A DNA stretch of 64,000 nt from the NCBI GenBank assembly GCA_027604005.1, contig JADGJT010000057.1:18163-82162 (forward strand). The letters run 5' to 3'. Below the pieces are notes generated by a model. It was given only the letters and a program-made list of their open reading frames with translations, searched no databases and was not told the DNA's origin. Numbering within the stretch: the first letter of the stretch is position 1; each line of letters opens with the position of its first letter. Both the position numbers and the translations under genes were made by a program. Source of the stretch: Dinochytrium kinnereticum (taxonomy: Eukaryota; Chytridiomycota; Chytridiomycetes; Chytridiales; Chytridiaceae). Shown here in pieces: positions 61,821 to 64,000 of this stretch.

Positions 61821-63399
61821 GTGAAAATAGGAAGAAAAACGGCCCAGCGGTTCGTCCGAAACTTCAAGTTGAACATGAACGGGCAACTGAGGATCACAAC
61901 ACCACCTCAACTGCCGAGCAAGAGGAGGATTGTTCTATCTAACAACACCAGAACGAACCTCCTTAAGCAGTTTCTTAAAGAGAAGGAAGAGACTGCTGTG
62001 TCTGGCAGGCAGTTTGCCAAAAGATACAACATTGACCCCACCAGTTTGAGGAGATGGATTCAGCGCTCGGAGGAGATGGCTAAGCCCCAAAACCTGGCTA
62101 AAAAGACTCTAGCGAAAGGTCCAAAGCGAAAGGGAGATGAAGAAGGGCTTACCAAAATCTTAATAGGTACATGTAATGTTATTTGTGCTGCTGATGAAAC
62201 AAAGACTTCGTTGAAATGAAGATTGCAAATGAGCATCATTGCTCACCAACACTGGCTGCAATGACCATTGCAATAAAGGACCCTTCTTTTCTCCGTGTCT
62301 CAAGAAAGAAAAGGCCTCAGATACCTGTTAGGAACGGGAATGGTAGAGAAAGTAATTGAAGCACAGAGGCAGAGCTCTGTTCTCCGCACACAAATCAGGA
62401 TGAAGATCTGATACAAGATGCCAATCAAGCCAATAATGAAAGTATCATAGCAGTTTCGCTGCCTTGCGGGACAGCCATTTCCGTGAGCCAACTGCGGCGC
62501 GTCACGGACTGGACACGGCGAACCTTGAGAGCAAACAATTACTCCCCTTACCGCAAGATCACCCATGAAGCCCAGCACAGCCGGACTGATCCTATGGAAC
62601 TCTTGGATTTCAAGGAGTTTGTTGTAGATCTAATGGTATCTCTAAAGATCCCTCCCAGCAGAGTTGCCAACATGGATCAAACCAACGTTCCATTTGGTCT
62701 GCAGAATGATAAAACTGTGGGGCATGTAGGAACAAAAACTGTGTCAGTTAAGAAACCAAAGATCAAAGGGAGTAAGCCATCAGTTGCTTTGGTTATTTCC
62801 ATTAGTTTACATTAATTTAAAATAACAGGTGGCCGGGCAACATGCAACTTGACTGTTGTAGGAGATGGTACGAAATTGGAGCCTTTCATCATCTTTCTGG
62901 GGAAAAGGACCAAAAAATCACGGATCATCAAAGAAATGAAGCAGTTCGATGAAGAATACCTTGGACGTGCTCAATTTTCGGTACAGGAGCATGGATGGAC
63001 CGATGAGGAATTAATGCTGGAATGGGTGGAACGAATATGGAAGCCATTTGCTGTAAAGAAGGCTTCCGAGGGGCCATGCATTTTAATGCTGGACAGTTTT
63101 TCTGTGCACAAGCAATCTGCAGTTGTCGATGCTATAAGCGCGTGCAACACACTAGTCGTGCATACACCAGCTGTTTGCAAGTCTGTGATGTTGGAGTCAA
63201 CAGACCCTTTAAAAGCAAACTTCGAGCTTTTATCAACACCTGGACTGCTCTGAACGATCAAGATACTACCAAAAGCCTGGGAAGATCAGAAATATCACCC
63301 TTTATTGTTGATTCATGGTCACTTGTGGACAGACAGGCAATTCTCAATACTTTTGACCATGTATTCTTTAAGGACCGTTATGTAGCAAACAGCACCTGA
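61821..63399 (+). pseudogene. Pogo-like transposase with DDE_1 domain, frame-broken
   Basis: A helix-turn-helix part at 61821-62219 (VSGRQFAKRYNIDPTSLRRW) resembles CENP-B/pogo DNA-binding domains. At 62483-62771 the linker DWTRRTLRANNYSPYRK and the first catalytic motif VANMDQTNVPF appear. An intron at about 62772-62828 leads to CNLTVVGDGTKLEPFIIFLG and the second catalytic Asp in CILMLDSFSVHKQ. The frame then shifts near 63170-63180: the third Asp, in QVCDVGVNRPFKSKL, lies in another frame that runs to 63399. The HTH part and catalytic part are also in different frames without a clean splice, so this copy is probably inactive. Confidence 0.75.
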
Positions 63400-63428
63400 A
63401 GCATTGCGTAAAAATGCACTCAACCCCT

Positions 63429-63890
63429 TTATTCAAAGTCTGGAATGCTATCAAGAAGCAAACATCTAGCAACTCCACCATTTCGATATCCATACTCCCT
63501 CTTGCTCCTGTTCCCATCATCTTCATAGAGCTCAACAACTTGAGCAAACTTATTCACATACAAATCCCTATAGCCCAACAAAAACTTTGGGAGAAACCCG
63601 ACAGTGCAAGTCTCCATCCCGTTTTCAATAGATACAGCCTTGACGGCAATTTCATCCTTCTCAATCCTATCATCAAAAATGACACACAGTTTGAAGCGGA
63701 TGACGGAGTTTTTATGTACTGATCGGCCGCAGGCCTCTGGTTCATGCAGATTACATGCTCGCCCGTTACTTGTCTTGAGGAGACCGAAAAGCAGGACTGA
63801 GGTGTATTTGTTGGGCCCGGAGGAGATGGTGTTGAAGGCATTGGCGTCACCGTCATCCCTGTTGAGTGGAGTGCTGACGCCGGCTAGCAT
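63429..63890 (-). CDS. Second transposon ORF, antisense to the transposase, unrecognised
   Basis: An intact 153-codon frame starting near the right terminal repeat and running inward, convergent with the transposase. It reads as a compact, mixed-composition protein: HEPEACGRSVHKNSVIRFKL, a DDRIEKDEIAVKAV stretch, then CTVGFLPKFLLGYRDLY, KFAQVVELYEDD and a final GGVARCLLLD. The pattern IAVK followed by VGFLP faintly recalls HIRAN-type domains, but this is only a visual impression. As the ORF is open while the transposase is broken, it may be more recent, selected, or simply spared. Opposite-strand readings of the same DNA are lower in quality. Confidence 0.5.
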   Translation of the reverse strand: MLAGVSTPLNRDDGDANAFNTISSGPNKYTSVLLFGLLKTSNGRACNLHEPEACGRSVHKNSVIRFKLCVIFDDRIEKDEIAVKAVSIENGMETCTVGFLPKFLLGYRDLYVNKFAQVVELYEDDGNRSKREYGYRNGGVARCLLLDSIPDFE

Positions 63891-63987
63891 CCTATAGAAT
63901 TGTCAGATTTTTTTTGAAAAAGTATTGTACTACGTATTTCTTGCGTCTAATTGGAGGGGGTGGGGCTACATCCAACGGTGTGAAAAA

Positions 63988-64000
63988 TGGAGTCAGACCC
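63988..64000. repeat. Right terminal inverted repeat of the transposon, at the window edge
   Basis: TGGAGTCAGACCC, the complement of the left terminal GGGTCTGACTCCA at 61690-61702. The window ends here, so further repeat bases may follow. Confidence 0.75.

Larger units (their letters stand above)
61690..64000 (+). mobile_element. Pogo/Tigger-like DNA transposon (Tc1/mariner superfamily), right end at or beyond the window edge
   Basis: A class II element with terminal sequence GGGTCTGACTCCAC on the left and its complement TGGAGTCAGACCC ending exactly at the last base of the window. It holds a CENP-B/pogo-type transposase in plus orientation (from about 61821) and a second ORF in minus orientation (63429-63890). 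The element boundary beyond 64000 and any target duplication cannot be seen. It lies just after a possible first exon of an unknown gene. Confidence 0.8.

Overview
This is a gene-dense eukaryotic nuclear window that best fits an early-diverging, flagellated (zoosporic) fungus such as a chytrid, blastoclad or aphelid. Three things support this. Nearly every gene has many short GT-AG introns, often 36-70 nt. The Pkc1-type kinase has the fungal HR1-HR1-C2-C1-C1-kinase order and the ADYGLCKE form of the DFG motif. A CCDC33-like gene belongs to a family linked to cilia and flagella. Exon models were built by hand from splice signals, reading phase and recalled family signatures. In almost every model the joined exons sum to a multiple of three. 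No database search was run.

Layout. 1-2 kb: an ecto-nucleotide pyrophosphatase/phosphodiesterase (5' end off the window). 2-5.6 kb: gene-poor, with unclear ORF traces. 5.6-17.4 kb: Pkc1-like kinase, an unknown gene, LUC7-like U1 snRNP protein, Dap1/PGRMC-type haem protein, and a Rud3/GMAP-210-type GRAB golgin. 17.5-30.7 kb: FCP1-like HAD protein, a TCP11/Sok1 protein and ER glucosidase I (GH63), in a stretch rich in homopolymers that holds two 10-N assembly gaps. 31-61 kb: a very compact run of importin-7/8, proteasome alpha1, Bcp1/BCCIP, Sen1 helicase, Qcr7, COG2, a small glycine-zipper membrane protein, DDB1, APC10, a class II-type HDAC, a twin-CX9C protein, SART1/Snu66 and the CCDC33-like gene. 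61.5-64 kb: a pogo/Tigger-like DNA transposon with terminal inverted repeats, a frameshifted transposase and an antisense second ORF.

Most genes are housekeeping: vesicle tethering (Rud3, COG2), nuclear import (importin-7/8), splicing (LUC7, SART1), protein turnover (proteasome alpha1, DDB1, APC10), respiration (Qcr7, twin-CX9C) and glycan processing (glucosidase I). They form no operon-like pathway. The striking feature is packing: divergent start codons lie 12, 33 and 47 bp apart, and convergent stops 16 and 36 bp apart. The most unusual items are the 12-bp DDB1/APC10 divergent pair, a 15-nt micro-exon that carries the Sen1 P-loop, and the transposon's antisense ORF next to a perfect 21-bp inverted repeat.
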